From: Bacteroidales bacterium
Lineage (GTDB): Bacteria > Bacteroidota > Bacteroidia > Bacteroidales > SM23-62
Reading direction: 5' to 3'
Assembly (NCBI GenBank): GCA_016783865.1
Contig: JADHVS010000188.1
Coordinates: 1 to 8,511 of the forward strand
Length of the DNA: 8,511 nucleotides
In this document: positions 1 through 6,390 of the stretch, piece after piece
How positions within the stretch are numbered: the stretch's first letter is position 1
Layout of the letters: every line of letters starts with the position of its first letter
Made by a program: the position numbers and the translations under genes
The notes under the pieces: model-generated
Databases searched by the model: none
What the model was told of the DNA's origin: nothing
The model's input: the letters and a program-made list of their open reading frames with translations, nothing else

Positions 1-122
1 CTCCGCCGAACTCACAGGTTTGTTTGGCTCCGCCGAACTCACAGGTTTGTTTGGCTCCGCCGAACTCACAGGTTTGTTTGGCTCCGCCGAACTCACAGGT
101 TTGTTTGGCTCCGCCGAACTCA
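1..122. repeat. 27-bp direct tandem repeat, open at the left edge
   Basis: Four identical 27-bp copies occupy 1-27, 28-54, 55-81 and 82-108, followed by a 14-bp partial copy at 109-122. The unit starts CTCCGCCGAACTCACAGG and ends TTTGTTTGG. No spacer separates the copies. The array probably continues beyond base 1, so the total copy number is unknown. Because 27 is a multiple of three, a frame across it stays open and spells a repeated FGSAELTGL peptide, but no ribosome binding site or protein-like context supports translation. Best read as an intergenic minisatellite-type repeat; its function is unknown. Confidence 0.93.
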
Positions 123-130
123 GGAACTCG

Positions 131-156
131 TTTCCTCGCAGTAAGCTGCGAGGAGA
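131..156. repeat. Strong inverted repeat (hairpin) next to the tandem array
   Basis: TCCTCGCAG (133-141) and CTGCGAGGA (146-154) are perfect reverse complements around the 4-base loop TAAG. The stem extends to 131/156 through a T-G wobble and a T-A pair. It lies about 70 bp beyond the stop of the minus-strand thioredoxin-like gene. No T tract follows on either strand, so it is a weak candidate for an intrinsic terminator. It could also be a REP-like palindrome or a transcript-end stabiliser. The pairing is seen directly; the function is open. Confidence 0.75.
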
Positions 157-193
157 GTCAATTAATTTAATTTATTCCATGAATCCATCACCT

Positions 194-221
194 CGTAACC
201 AGTAACCCGTAACTCATAACT
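194..221. repeat. Degenerate 7-bp tandem repeat (four units)
   Basis: Four consecutive heptamers, CGTAACC, AGTAACC, CGTAACT and CATAACT, fit the pattern NNTAACY with no gaps. The array ends 3 bp before the stop codon of the minus-strand thioredoxin-like gene (gene end at 225). It resembles in period, though not in sequence, the array at 5011-5045. Heptameric short tandem repeats are known from intergenic DNA of filamentous cyanobacteria (STRR sequences); any relation to those is not implied. Function unknown. Confidence 0.7.
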
Positions 222-224
222 GTT

Positions 225-1403
225 TTAATCTTTACTAAATATTATCTCTAATCTATCTTGTAATCTTTCCCCCCTTAAATTTATCTCAATAATATGTCCC
301 TGCTTGTCTAACAAAAAATTCATTGGAATGCCCTGGATATTATAAACCGGAACCACCACTGAGTTCCACATCAACAGGTCGCTTGCATGAACCCACGATA
401 AGTTATCCTCTTTAATAGCTTTTATCCAGGCCTCTTTTGAGCGATCTAAAGATACCTGGAAAATCTCCAGTCCCAGTTCATGATATTTTTTGTACGCCTT
501 CACCAGGTTTGGGTTTTCCTGCCTGCAGGGCGGACACCAGGATGCCCAGAAATCCAGCAACACATATTGTCCCTGCAAAGATGACAATGTGATTGTATCT
601 CCTTCCGGTCCGGGCAAAACAATCCCAGGTGCAGGTTTCCCTGGTCCAATTCTTTCAAGTGCTAAATTTTCAATACGCTTCTGTTCTCCAATTTCTACCA
701 CCTGTCTGTGCAGGTTCTGTACCGATTCGGATTCCGGATAAAGGATACTCAAAGAGGAATCTACCATAGAGAAATACCTGTAATCTGCCACCGGGTCAAG
801 CAAGGAATGCCTTGGACCGATCTGCTGATAAAGCGCCATCAGGCTGGCCATAGAGTTCAGGTTTTGCCGGATAAAATCAAAGGTGAACTCCCTTTGCCGT
901 TCAACCACTTCATTGTATGTTTGGTCGAGTTCCGACTTTATCTTAAGGAAATTCGGACTGTGCACACTGTCGTTAAAGGTTTTGCCCAGCTGTGTAACCA
1001 CACGTATCGTATTGCTGAGGCTTCTGGTGAGCTCCTGGATTTTCTTAGAGTGAGCCGATCCCTCGACCATATATGTCGTTTCGAGACTGGAAACTTTTCC
1101 CGTGAGATAAATATTATCCCTCGGCTCGATCAATAGTGTAATGTACTCATCATCAAGCGTATGTAGCGAGAAAAATTCCATCATTCCGGTAAGTCCCTCA
1201 AGCTCAAATTCCCCGTTAGAATCAATAAAGGTTGAGTCAATGGTAATGTTGGCAGTGGCACCAAGCCGGATCAGTGTTACAGGAGTACCTTCATTTCCTT
1301 CAAATCGTCCGGAAACTTTAAAATTTGTTTTTGAGGAGTCACAGCCAAAAAGTATGACTAAAATGATAATCCATAAAAAGGTGAAAGAACGTACAGCTTT
1401 CAT
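225..1403 (-). CDS. TlpA/ResA-like thioredoxin-fold lipoprotein with DUF4369-type N-terminal domain
   Basis: This 392-residue protein is probably a membrane-anchored thiol-disulfide oxidoreductase facing the periplasm. Residues 1-20 form a lipoprotein signal with positive charges, a hydrophobic core and an LFGC lipobox, making Cys21 the likely lipidated residue. Residues about 28-115 look like the beta-rich DUF4369 domain often found before thioredoxin domains in Bacteroidetes. A mostly helical linker follows (about 115-250). The thioredoxin/AhpC-TSA-like domain covers about 254-392, with the active site WCPPC (Cys290, Cys293) and the conserved cis-proline in GIP (Pro360). The start gives a complete signal peptide, although no good Shine-Dalgarno site precedes it. 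It begins 6 bp after the end of gatB and is probably co-transcribed with it. The redox partner is unknown; such proteins commonly reduce cytochrome c maturation factors or other extracytoplasmic disulfides. Confidence 0.9.
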   Translation of the reverse strand: MKAVRSFTFLWIIILVILFGCDSSKTNFKVSGRFEGNEGTPVTLIRLGATANITIDSTFIDSNGEFELEGLTGMMEFFSLHTLDDEYITLLIEPRDNIYLTGKVSSLETTYMVEGSAHSKKIQELTRSLSNTIRVVTQLGKTFNDSVHSPNFLKIKSELDQTYNEVVERQREFTFDFIRQNLNSMASLMALYQQIGPRHSLLDPVADYRYFSMVDSSLSILYPESESVQNLHRQVVEIGEQKRIENLALERIGPGKPAPGIVLPGPEGDTITLSSLQGQYVLLDFWASWCPPCRQENPNLVKAYKKYHELGLEIFQVSLDRSKEAWIKAIKEDNLSWVHASDLLMWNSVVVPVYNIQGIPMNFLLDKQGHIIEINLRGERLQDRLEIIFSKD

Positions 1404-1409
1404 GTAATT

Positions 1410-2870
1410 TTATTTTTCCTTTCTTTTATTCAATTCCTTATTGATCAGGTCCCGGGTCACCTCAGGATCTGATTTTCCCTGCGATAGCCTCATTACCTCG
1501 CCCATGAACAAACCGATAAGGCCTTTTTTCCCCTGATTATATTCCTTGATCTTATCAGGGTATTTATCAAACGCTTGATTGATCCAATTCAGTATTTCCG
1601 AAGTATCACTTTCCTGGACGAGCGCATGTCCGGATATTATTTGTTCCGGATCTTTTTCAGGATGCTCAAGCATTAAAGGGAATACCTTTTTAGTGGCCAG
1701 GCTATAATTGATTTTGCCTTCATCGATAAGACCTATCAACCCTGAAATTTTCTCAGCTGATACCGGGAAACTCAAAGCATCCCGGGCATGTTCATTGAGC
1801 CATGTTTTCACAGGACCAATGATCCAGTTGGCAGCAGCCTTAAAATTTGTTGTATTACGGGTAATGTCCTCAAACAGCAATGCCAGGTTTTTATCCTCAG
1901 TGATCACCTCTGCATCATATGCAGACAGGCCAAACTGAGCTGTAAATTTTTCTTTCAATTCATGTGGTAGTGAGGGCAATGATGCTTTTGTCGTATTAAT
2001 AAATTTGCCGGATATTTTATAAGGGACCAGGTCGGGTTCCGGGAAATACCTGTAATCATCAGCTTCCTCCTTAGCCCGTAATGGAAAAGTCAGGTTTGAT
2101 CTTTCGTCATAACCAAGGGTCTGCTGAACGATAGTTTTTCCTGCTTTCACCTCTTTGATCTGCCTTTCAATCTCATGATCAACAGCCTTCCGCAAATTGG
2201 AAAACGAATTGAGGTTCTTGATCTCAGCCCGCGTTCCGAGCTTGCTTTCCCCCACCGGTTTTACTGAAACATTGGCGTCACAACGCAAGCTGCCCTGCTC
2301 CATATTACCATCACTGATCTCCAGGTACCTCACCAGCTTCCTGATTTCCTGAAGGAAGCGGCAGGCCTTCTCACTGCTCCTGATATCAGGTTCAGATACA
2401 ACCTCAAGAAGGGGCACACCGGCCCTGTTCAGATCGATCAGTGTGTTGGCCGGATCCTGATCATGTATGCTTTTGCCTGCATCTTCTTCAATATGGATCC
2501 TTACCAGCCTGATCATTTTTTTGCCGTCTTTTACCGGTATAGAAACCGAGCCCCCGGAACATACCGGGTTTTCATGCTGGGATATCTGGTAACCTTTAGG
2601 GAGGTCGGTATAGAAATAATTTTTCCTGGAAAAGGTGACAGATTCTGCAATGTCGGATCCACATGCAAGACCCAATAAAACAGCATACTCGATCACCTTC
2701 CCGTTCAGCCGGGGCAGGGTTCCTGGATGGCCCAGGGATACCTCGCTGACATGCCTGTTTGGCTCATGCACAAACTCGTTGGGATCCCGGGAAAAAGCCT
2801 TTGTCCGGGTCGACAACTGAACATGCACTTCCAGTCCGATCACTCCTTCATATGTAATATTTTCAGGCAT
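1410..2870 (-). CDS. gatB: Aspartyl/glutamyl-tRNA(Asn/Gln) amidotransferase subunit B
   Basis: GatB is the tRNA-binding kinase subunit of the cytoplasmic GatCAB complex. It activates the misacylated Glu-tRNA(Gln) or Asp-tRNA(Asn) with ATP so that ammonia from GatA can amidate it. The 486 residues match the usual family length. Family blocks are clear: YEGVIGLEVHVQL (7-19), RKNYFYTDLPKGYQISQ (82-98), IDLNRAGVPLLEVVSEPDI (145-163), RCDANVSV (196-203), EIKNLNSF (216-223) and DYRYFPEPDL (272-281). The C-terminal third holds the helical and YqeY-like tRNA-binding region. The N-terminal positions that in many GatB proteins hold CxC and CxxC cysteines here read FSRDP (26-30) and VSEVS (41-45), so that putative zinc site is absent. 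gatA and gatC are not in the window. It is the first gene of a two-gene minus-strand unit with the thioredoxin-like lipoprotein. Confidence 0.97.
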   Translation of the reverse strand: MPENITYEGVIGLEVHVQLSTRTKAFSRDPNEFVHEPNRHVSEVSLGHPGTLPRLNGKVIEYAVLLGLACGSDIAESVTFSRKNYFYTDLPKGYQISQHENPVCSGGSVSIPVKDGKKMIRLVRIHIEEDAGKSIHDQDPANTLIDLNRAGVPLLEVVSEPDIRSSEKACRFLQEIRKLVRYLEISDGNMEQGSLRCDANVSVKPVGESKLGTRAEIKNLNSFSNLRKAVDHEIERQIKEVKAGKTIVQQTLGYDERSNLTFPLRAKEEADDYRYFPEPDLVPYKISGKFINTTKASLPSLPHELKEKFTAQFGLSAYDAEVITEDKNLALLFEDITRNTTNFKAAANWIIGPVKTWLNEHARDALSFPVSAEKISGLIGLIDEGKINYSLATKKVFPLMLEHPEKDPEQIISGHALVQESDTSEILNWINQAFDKYPDKIKEYNQGKKGLIGLFMGEVMRLSQGKSDPEVTRDLINKELNKRKEK

Positions 2871-2874
2871 GGTG

Positions 2875-2882
2875 CGAAGATA
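2875..2882 (-). promoter_or_regulatory. Candidate -7 box immediately before gatB
   Basis: On the minus strand the sequence reads TATCTTCG, one mismatch from the Bacteroidetes -7 consensus TAnnTTTG. Only 4 bases separate it from the gatB ATG, so a transcript from it would have almost no leader. No TTG-type -33 box is seen at the expected 19-21 bp upstream, so this is tentative. Confidence 0.35.
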
Positions 2883-2909
2883 AACATTTTTAGTTCCGGC
2901 ACAGTTGTA

Positions 2910-2941
2910 AAAATTAACGCAAAATTAACGCAAAATTAACG
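2910..2941. repeat. 11-bp tandem repeat in the divergent intergenic region
   Basis: The unit AAAATTAACGC occurs at 2910-2920 and 2921-2931, and its first ten bases again at 2932-2941. The period is close to one turn of B-DNA. Read on the minus strand, two copies give TAATTTTGC (boxes at 2931-2938 and 2920-2927), a full match to the Bacteroidetes -7 consensus TAnnTTTG directed toward gatB. For the second box an ATTG lies at 2945-2948, but the 17-bp spacing is short. The array may be a duplicated promoter element, a regulator-binding array, or a neutral repeat. Confidence 0.8.
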
Positions 2942-2957
2942 ATTCAATGCCTAAATA

Positions 2958-2990
2958 TTTTGAATAATTAAAAGGTTTTCTTGATATTTG
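2958..2990 (+). promoter_or_regulatory. Candidate promoter of the glycogen cluster
   Basis: TTTTG at 2958-2962 is followed by a 20-bp spacer and GATATTTG at 2983-2990. This fits the Bacteroidetes primary sigma pattern (TTTG, 19-21 bp, TAnnTTTG) with one mismatch in the -7 box. Transcription would start near 2995-3000, leaving a leader of about 85 bases before the debranching gene. The leader contains an AAGGAG (3039-3044) too far from the ATG to act as its ribosome binding site, and an AT-only stretch ending in eight T residues. Confidence 0.6.
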
Positions 2991-3082
2991 TACTCCTTTT
3001 CGCAGAAATACCTCTCAGGATTGCAAGTCGCTGATTATAAGGAGATAATAAACAATTTATTTTTTTTGAAAAATTTCGGGTC

Positions 3083-5023
3083 ATGAGTTATATACAATTC
3101 GACAAGAATAATCTGATTAACCTGGAGTATTCTTTAAGCAAGGAAATTATTCGCTCAAACCGTGCAGGTTCCTATGCAGGATTTACCATTATAGGTTGTA
3201 ATACCAGAAAATATCACGGGCTGCTTGTTTGTCCCCTGGAAAATTTTGACGGGGAGAAACATGTATTGCTTTCATCACTCGATGAAACCATCATCGAGAA
3301 GGATAAGGAATTCAACCTGGGGATCCATAAGTATGAAGGCGATAACTATGTTCCGAAAGGACATAAGTACGTCCGTAATTTTGAGGCCGATATTGTGGCC
3401 AGGACAACCTATCGGGTCGGGAGTATTGTACTGATAAAGAGATCTCTTCTGGTCGAACGCGAGCAGCAGATCCTGATAAAATATTCTCTTGAAGAAAGCC
3501 AGTCTCCAATCCATATCCGTTTCAGTCCATTCCTTGCCTTCCGCAATTTCCATGCGTTAAGCAAGTCAAACCTTTACGTCAATACAAAGGTAAAATATGT
3601 TGAAAACGGTGTCATGTCAAGGCTTTATGAAGGGTACCCGGGATTGTATATGCAATTTTCGAAAAAACCGGAATATGTTCATAATCCTGATTGGTATAAC
3701 AACATAGAATACATGAAGGAGATGGAGCGGGGTTACGATTATAAGGAAGACCTGTTCGTGCCGGGCTACTTTGAAGTACCCATGAAGAAAGGTGAATCGG
3801 TTGTTTTTTCTGCAAGCACAAAAATAGGTAATCCCAAGACATTCGGAAGAAAATATACGACCGGTCTGTCTAACAGGTTGCCACGCACCAATTTCTATAA
3901 CAGCCTCGCCAATTCAGCCCAGCAATTTATTGTCCGCAAGGAACGGGAAACGGAAGTGATTGCCGGATTTCCCTGGTTTGGAACCTGGGGAAGGGATACT
4001 TTTATTGCTTTACCGGGACTAACCCTGTCAATCGGTGACAAGGACTCTTTTATTGCTGTGGCCGACACTATGGTGAAGAAGCTGATGTATGGTTTGTTCC
4101 CGAATATGGGTTCCGATAAAGATCCTGCATTTAACTCTGTTGATGCCCCATTATGGTTTATCTGGGCCCTGCAGCAATTTAACAGGGTGGATGAAGAAAT
4201 CGATATCTGGAAAAAATATGGAAAATATATAAAAGAGATACTGAGTTCATTCAGGCACGGTACGCTGTTCAACATCGGGATGCAGGACAATGGTCTTGTA
4301 TATGCCGGACAGGAAGGGAAAGCCCTGACCTGGATGGATGCAGTGGTGAATGGTACTCCTGTAACACCCAGGATTGGTATGCCGGTCGAGATTAATGCCC
4401 TCTGGTATAATGCCATCCAATTTAGTCTTGAACTTGCGCAACAGGCAAAAGATACCAGGTTTGTAAAGGAATGGAAAGATCTTCCTGAGCTGATCAGTAA
4501 TTCTTTTTTAGCTCATTTCTGGAACAAGGAGAAAGGATACCTGGCAGATTATATACAGGGCGATTTCCGGGATATGTCTGTGAGGCCAAATCAGATTATA
4601 GCTGCTGCGATGAAGTATTCTCCCTTAAGCAGTGACATGAAAAAATCTATTCTGGACGTCGTTGAAAGCGAGCTTCTTACATCAAGAGGTTTGCGCACCC
4701 TGTCGCCTAAAAATCCTCAATATAAGGGGTTGTATGAAGGGAACCAGGAGGAGCGTGATCAGGCTTATCACCAGGGTACCGTCTGGCCATGGCTGCTGGA
4801 GCATTTTTGCAGAGTCTACCTCGATATTTATAAGCAGAGCGGCGTTTCAACTGTTAGAAGATTGTACGAAGGATTCGAGGAGGAAATGAGTGTTCACGGC
4901 ATTGGTTCTGTATCTGAAATATATGACGGAGATCCTCCTCATGTTGGCAAAGGGGCCATCTCGCAGGCCTGGAGTGTGGCTGCCCTGCTGAGAATGAGGG
5001 AAATGATAATCGGTGATCGGTGA
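3083..5023 (+). CDS. Glycogen debranching enzyme, amylo-alpha-1,6-glucosidase type
   Basis: This 646-residue protein probably hydrolyses alpha-1,6 branch points of glycogen in the cytoplasm; no signal peptide is present. Its layout matches the archaeal/bacterial-type debranching family (GH133). The N-terminal beta-rich domain (about 15-260) opens with the family signature RSNRAGSYAG and GCNTRKYHGLLV (24-49). The C-terminal (alpha/alpha)6-barrel-like domain (about 270-640) carries GFPWFGTWGRDTFIALPGL (295-313), NSVDAPLWF (351-359), the acidic LTWMDA (415-420), MPVEINALWYNA (433-444), RPNQIIA (501-507) and YHQGTVWPWLL (562-572). TWGRD and TWMDA contain acidic residues expected near the active site. 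The ATG is right because upstream in-frame codons hold no start before a TAA at 3038, although no close Shine-Dalgarno exists. The last codons and the stop lie inside a 7-bp repeat array. It heads the plus-strand glycogen cluster. Confidence 0.94.
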   Translation: MSYIQFDKNNLINLEYSLSKEIIRSNRAGSYAGFTIIGCNTRKYHGLLVCPLENFDGEKHVLLSSLDETIIEKDKEFNLGIHKYEGDNYVPKGHKYVRNFEADIVARTTYRVGSIVLIKRSLLVEREQQILIKYSLEESQSPIHIRFSPFLAFRNFHALSKSNLYVNTKVKYVENGVMSRLYEGYPGLYMQFSKKPEYVHNPDWYNNIEYMKEMERGYDYKEDLFVPGYFEVPMKKGESVVFSASTKIGNPKTFGRKYTTGLSNRLPRTNFYNSLANSAQQFIVRKERETEVIAGFPWFGTWGRDTFIALPGLTLSIGDKDSFIAVADTMVKKLMYGLFPNMGSDKDPAFNSVDAPLWFIWALQQFNRVDEEIDIWKKYGKYIKEILSSFRHGTLFNIGMQDNGLVYAGQEGKALTWMDAVVNGTPVTPRIGMPVEINALWYNAIQFSLELAQQAKDTRFVKEWKDLPELISNSFLAHFWNKEKGYLADYIQGDFRDMSVRPNQIIAAAMKYSPLSSDMKKSILDVVESELLTSRGLRTLSPKNPQYKGLYEGNQEERDQAYHQGTVWPWLLEHFCRVYLDIYKQSGVSTVRRLYEGFEEEMSVHGIGSVSEIYDGDPPHVGKGAISQAWSVAALLRMREMIIGDR

Positions 5024-5045
5024 ACAGTGATCAGGGATCAGGGAC
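5011..5045. repeat. Degenerate 7-bp tandem repeat overlapping the debranching gene end
   Basis: Five consecutive units read CGGTGAT, CGGTGAA, CAGTGAT, CAGGGAT and CAGGGAC. The array starts inside the debranching enzyme gene and supplies its last codons (Gly-Asp-Arg) and its TGA stop at 5021-5023, then continues into the intergenic gap. The period equals that of the array at 194-221 but the unit differs. This suggests repeat expansion or insertion at the gene's 3' end. No function is apparent. Confidence 0.75.
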
Positions 5046-5072
5046 TTGAGTAAATTGTTTAACACTGCTATA

Positions 5073-5080
5073 TAACTTTG
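5073..5080 (+). promoter_or_regulatory. Candidate -7 box just before the GT4 gene
   Basis: TAACTTTG matches the TAnnTTTG consensus exactly and ends 5 bases before the proposed TTG start at 5086. Possible -33 elements (TTG at 5046-5048, ATTG at 5054-5057) sit at spacings of 24 and 15 bp, neither ideal. If used, it would give a nearly leaderless transcript and an internal promoter for the last three genes. Confidence 0.35.
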
Positions 5081-5085
5081 AAATA

Positions 5086-6369
5086 TTGAAAGTATTAATG
5101 TTTGGATGGGAATTCCCTCCGCATATTTCCGGAGGTCTGGGCACTGCCTGTTACGGGCTGACCAAGGGATTATCCCATTTTAAAGACTTGGATGTTCAGT
5201 TTGTCGTCCCAAAGGCTTTTGGTGATGAAGACCAGAGTTTGATCCGGTTGGTAGGAGCTAACCAAATCAAGGTTTCACAGAAAAAAGTGAGCATTGAGGG
5301 CTTCCTGAAGAAGATAAACTATGTTGAAGTCGATTCTCATATAGTACCCTATACCGATCCTGAAGAGTATTTTAACCTGGTCGATGCCGATGAATCAGGA
5401 ACCAAACAGTATGTAGATACACAGTTTGCAGGCCAGCTCAATTTTACCGGAGGATATGGACAAAACCTTTACCAGGAGATTGCCAATTATGCCTATGTGG
5501 CTCATTTCATCTCAAAGGAAAGTGAATTTGATGTGATACATGCTCATGACTGGCTGACTTATCCTGCCGGAATTGCTGCGAAACAGGCCACTGGTAAACC
5601 TCTTGTAATCCATGTACATGCGACCGATTTTGACCGCAGCGGAGGAAGCGTCAATCCTGCTGTTTATGAGATTGAGAGAACAGGAATGCATGCAGCAGAC
5701 AGGATCATCACGGTAAGTAACCTGACCAGGAATACAGTAATAGAAAAATATGGGATCAATCCGGATAAGGTAGTTACTGTGTATAATGCAGTTGATCCGG
5801 TATCAGTGACAGAGAAAATAAATGTTTCAAAAGGATTCGATGAGAAGGTAGTAACCTTTCTGGGCAGGATTACAATGCAAAAGGGCCCTGAATATTTTGT
5901 AGAGGTCGGCAGAAGAGTTCTGGAGAAGATGGATAATGTGCGTTTTGTTATGGCCGGAAGCGGAGACATGATGGCGAAAATGATGCACTGGGCTGCTTCC
6001 CTGAAAATAATGGACAAGTTTCATTTTACAGGCTTTTTAAAAGGGGAAGATGTATACCGGATGTTTTCCCTGACCGATGTATATGTCATGCCTTCTGTCT
6101 CTGAACCTTTCGGGATTTCACCTCTCGAAGCCATGCAAACGAATGTGCCGGTTATCATTTCACACCAGTCTGGTGTTTCTGAAATCCTTCAGTATGCTAT
6201 TAAGGTTGATTTCTGGGATATCGATGCCATGGCCGACGCCATTTATGGGATTTTAAATTACGAAGGGTTGTCATCGTTCTTTAAAAAACATGGCAAAGAA
6301 GAGGTGGAGAATATGAAATGGGAAAACTCGGCCAGGAATGTCAGGGAAGTATATTATTCAATTGTTTAG
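5086..6369 (+). CDS. GT4-family glycosyltransferase, glycogen-synthase-like
   Basis: This 427-residue cytoplasmic GT-B fold enzyme is likely an alpha-glucan-type glycosyltransferase. The N-terminal domain (about 1-230) has the start motif FGWEFPPHISGGLGTAC (6-22), whose glycine loop contacts the donor phosphates in related synthases, and HAHDWLTYPAG (152-162), close to the HAHDW motif of starch/glycogen synthases. The C-terminal domain has FLGRITMQKG (258-267; Arg261 and Lys266 are likely donor-binding) and EPFGISPLE (340-348), the E-x7-E motif of GT4 retaining enzymes. The start is TTG, giving MKVLMFGWEF; this keeps the first beta strand complete. The alternative ATG at 5098 would remove four residues and shorten that strand. 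No clear ribosome binding site is seen. The 62-bp gap upstream carries a repeat and a -7-like box; GH57 follows after 21 bp. The donor sugar and product cannot be told from sequence; synthesis of maltooligosaccharide or maltose-1-phosphate (as for GT4 GlgM) is possible. Confidence 0.88.
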   Translation: MKVLMFGWEFPPHISGGLGTACYGLTKGLSHFKDLDVQFVVPKAFGDEDQSLIRLVGANQIKVSQKKVSIEGFLKKINYVEVDSHIVPYTDPEEYFNLVDADESGTKQYVDTQFAGQLNFTGGYGQNLYQEIANYAYVAHFISKESEFDVIHAHDWLTYPAGIAAKQATGKPLVIHVHATDFDRSGGSVNPAVYEIERTGMHAADRIITVSNLTRNTVIEKYGINPDKVVTVYNAVDPVSVTEKINVSKGFDEKVVTFLGRITMQKGPEYFVEVGRRVLEKMDNVRFVMAGSGDMMAKMMHWAASLKIMDKFHFTGFLKGEDVYRMFSLTDVYVMPSVSEPFGISPLEAMQTNVPVIISHQSGVSEILQYAIKVDFWDIDAMADAIYGILNYEGLSSFFKKHGKEEVENMKWENSARNVREVYYSIV

Positions 6370-6390
6370 ACAACAGTTAAAACCATTATA

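Noticed and set aside
1..122. CRISPR array
   Set aside because: Copies abut with no spacers, and no cas gene is present.
131..156. Intrinsic terminator of the gatB-thioredoxin unit
   Set aside because: The hairpin is good but no T run follows on the minus strand, so it was listed as an inverted repeat instead.
20..205. 61-codon plus-strand frame across the 27-bp repeat and hairpin
   Set aside because: It is open only because the repeat length is a multiple of three and its units lack stops; there is no ribosome binding site, and the rest of the peptide comes from the hairpin and AT-rich DNA.
708..1136. 142-codon plus-strand frame inside the thioredoxin-like gene
   Set aside because: It is a shadow of a gene with a clear lipobox and CPPC site, and shows no motif.
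3039..3044. AAGGAG as ribosome binding site of the debranching gene
   Set aside because: It is 38 bases from the ATG and there is a TAA overlapping it in frame; no ATG, GTG or TTG lies at suitable distance.
3895..4416. 173-codon minus-strand frame inside the debranching gene
   Set aside because: It is antisense to strongly conserved family blocks and has no recognisable domain of its own.
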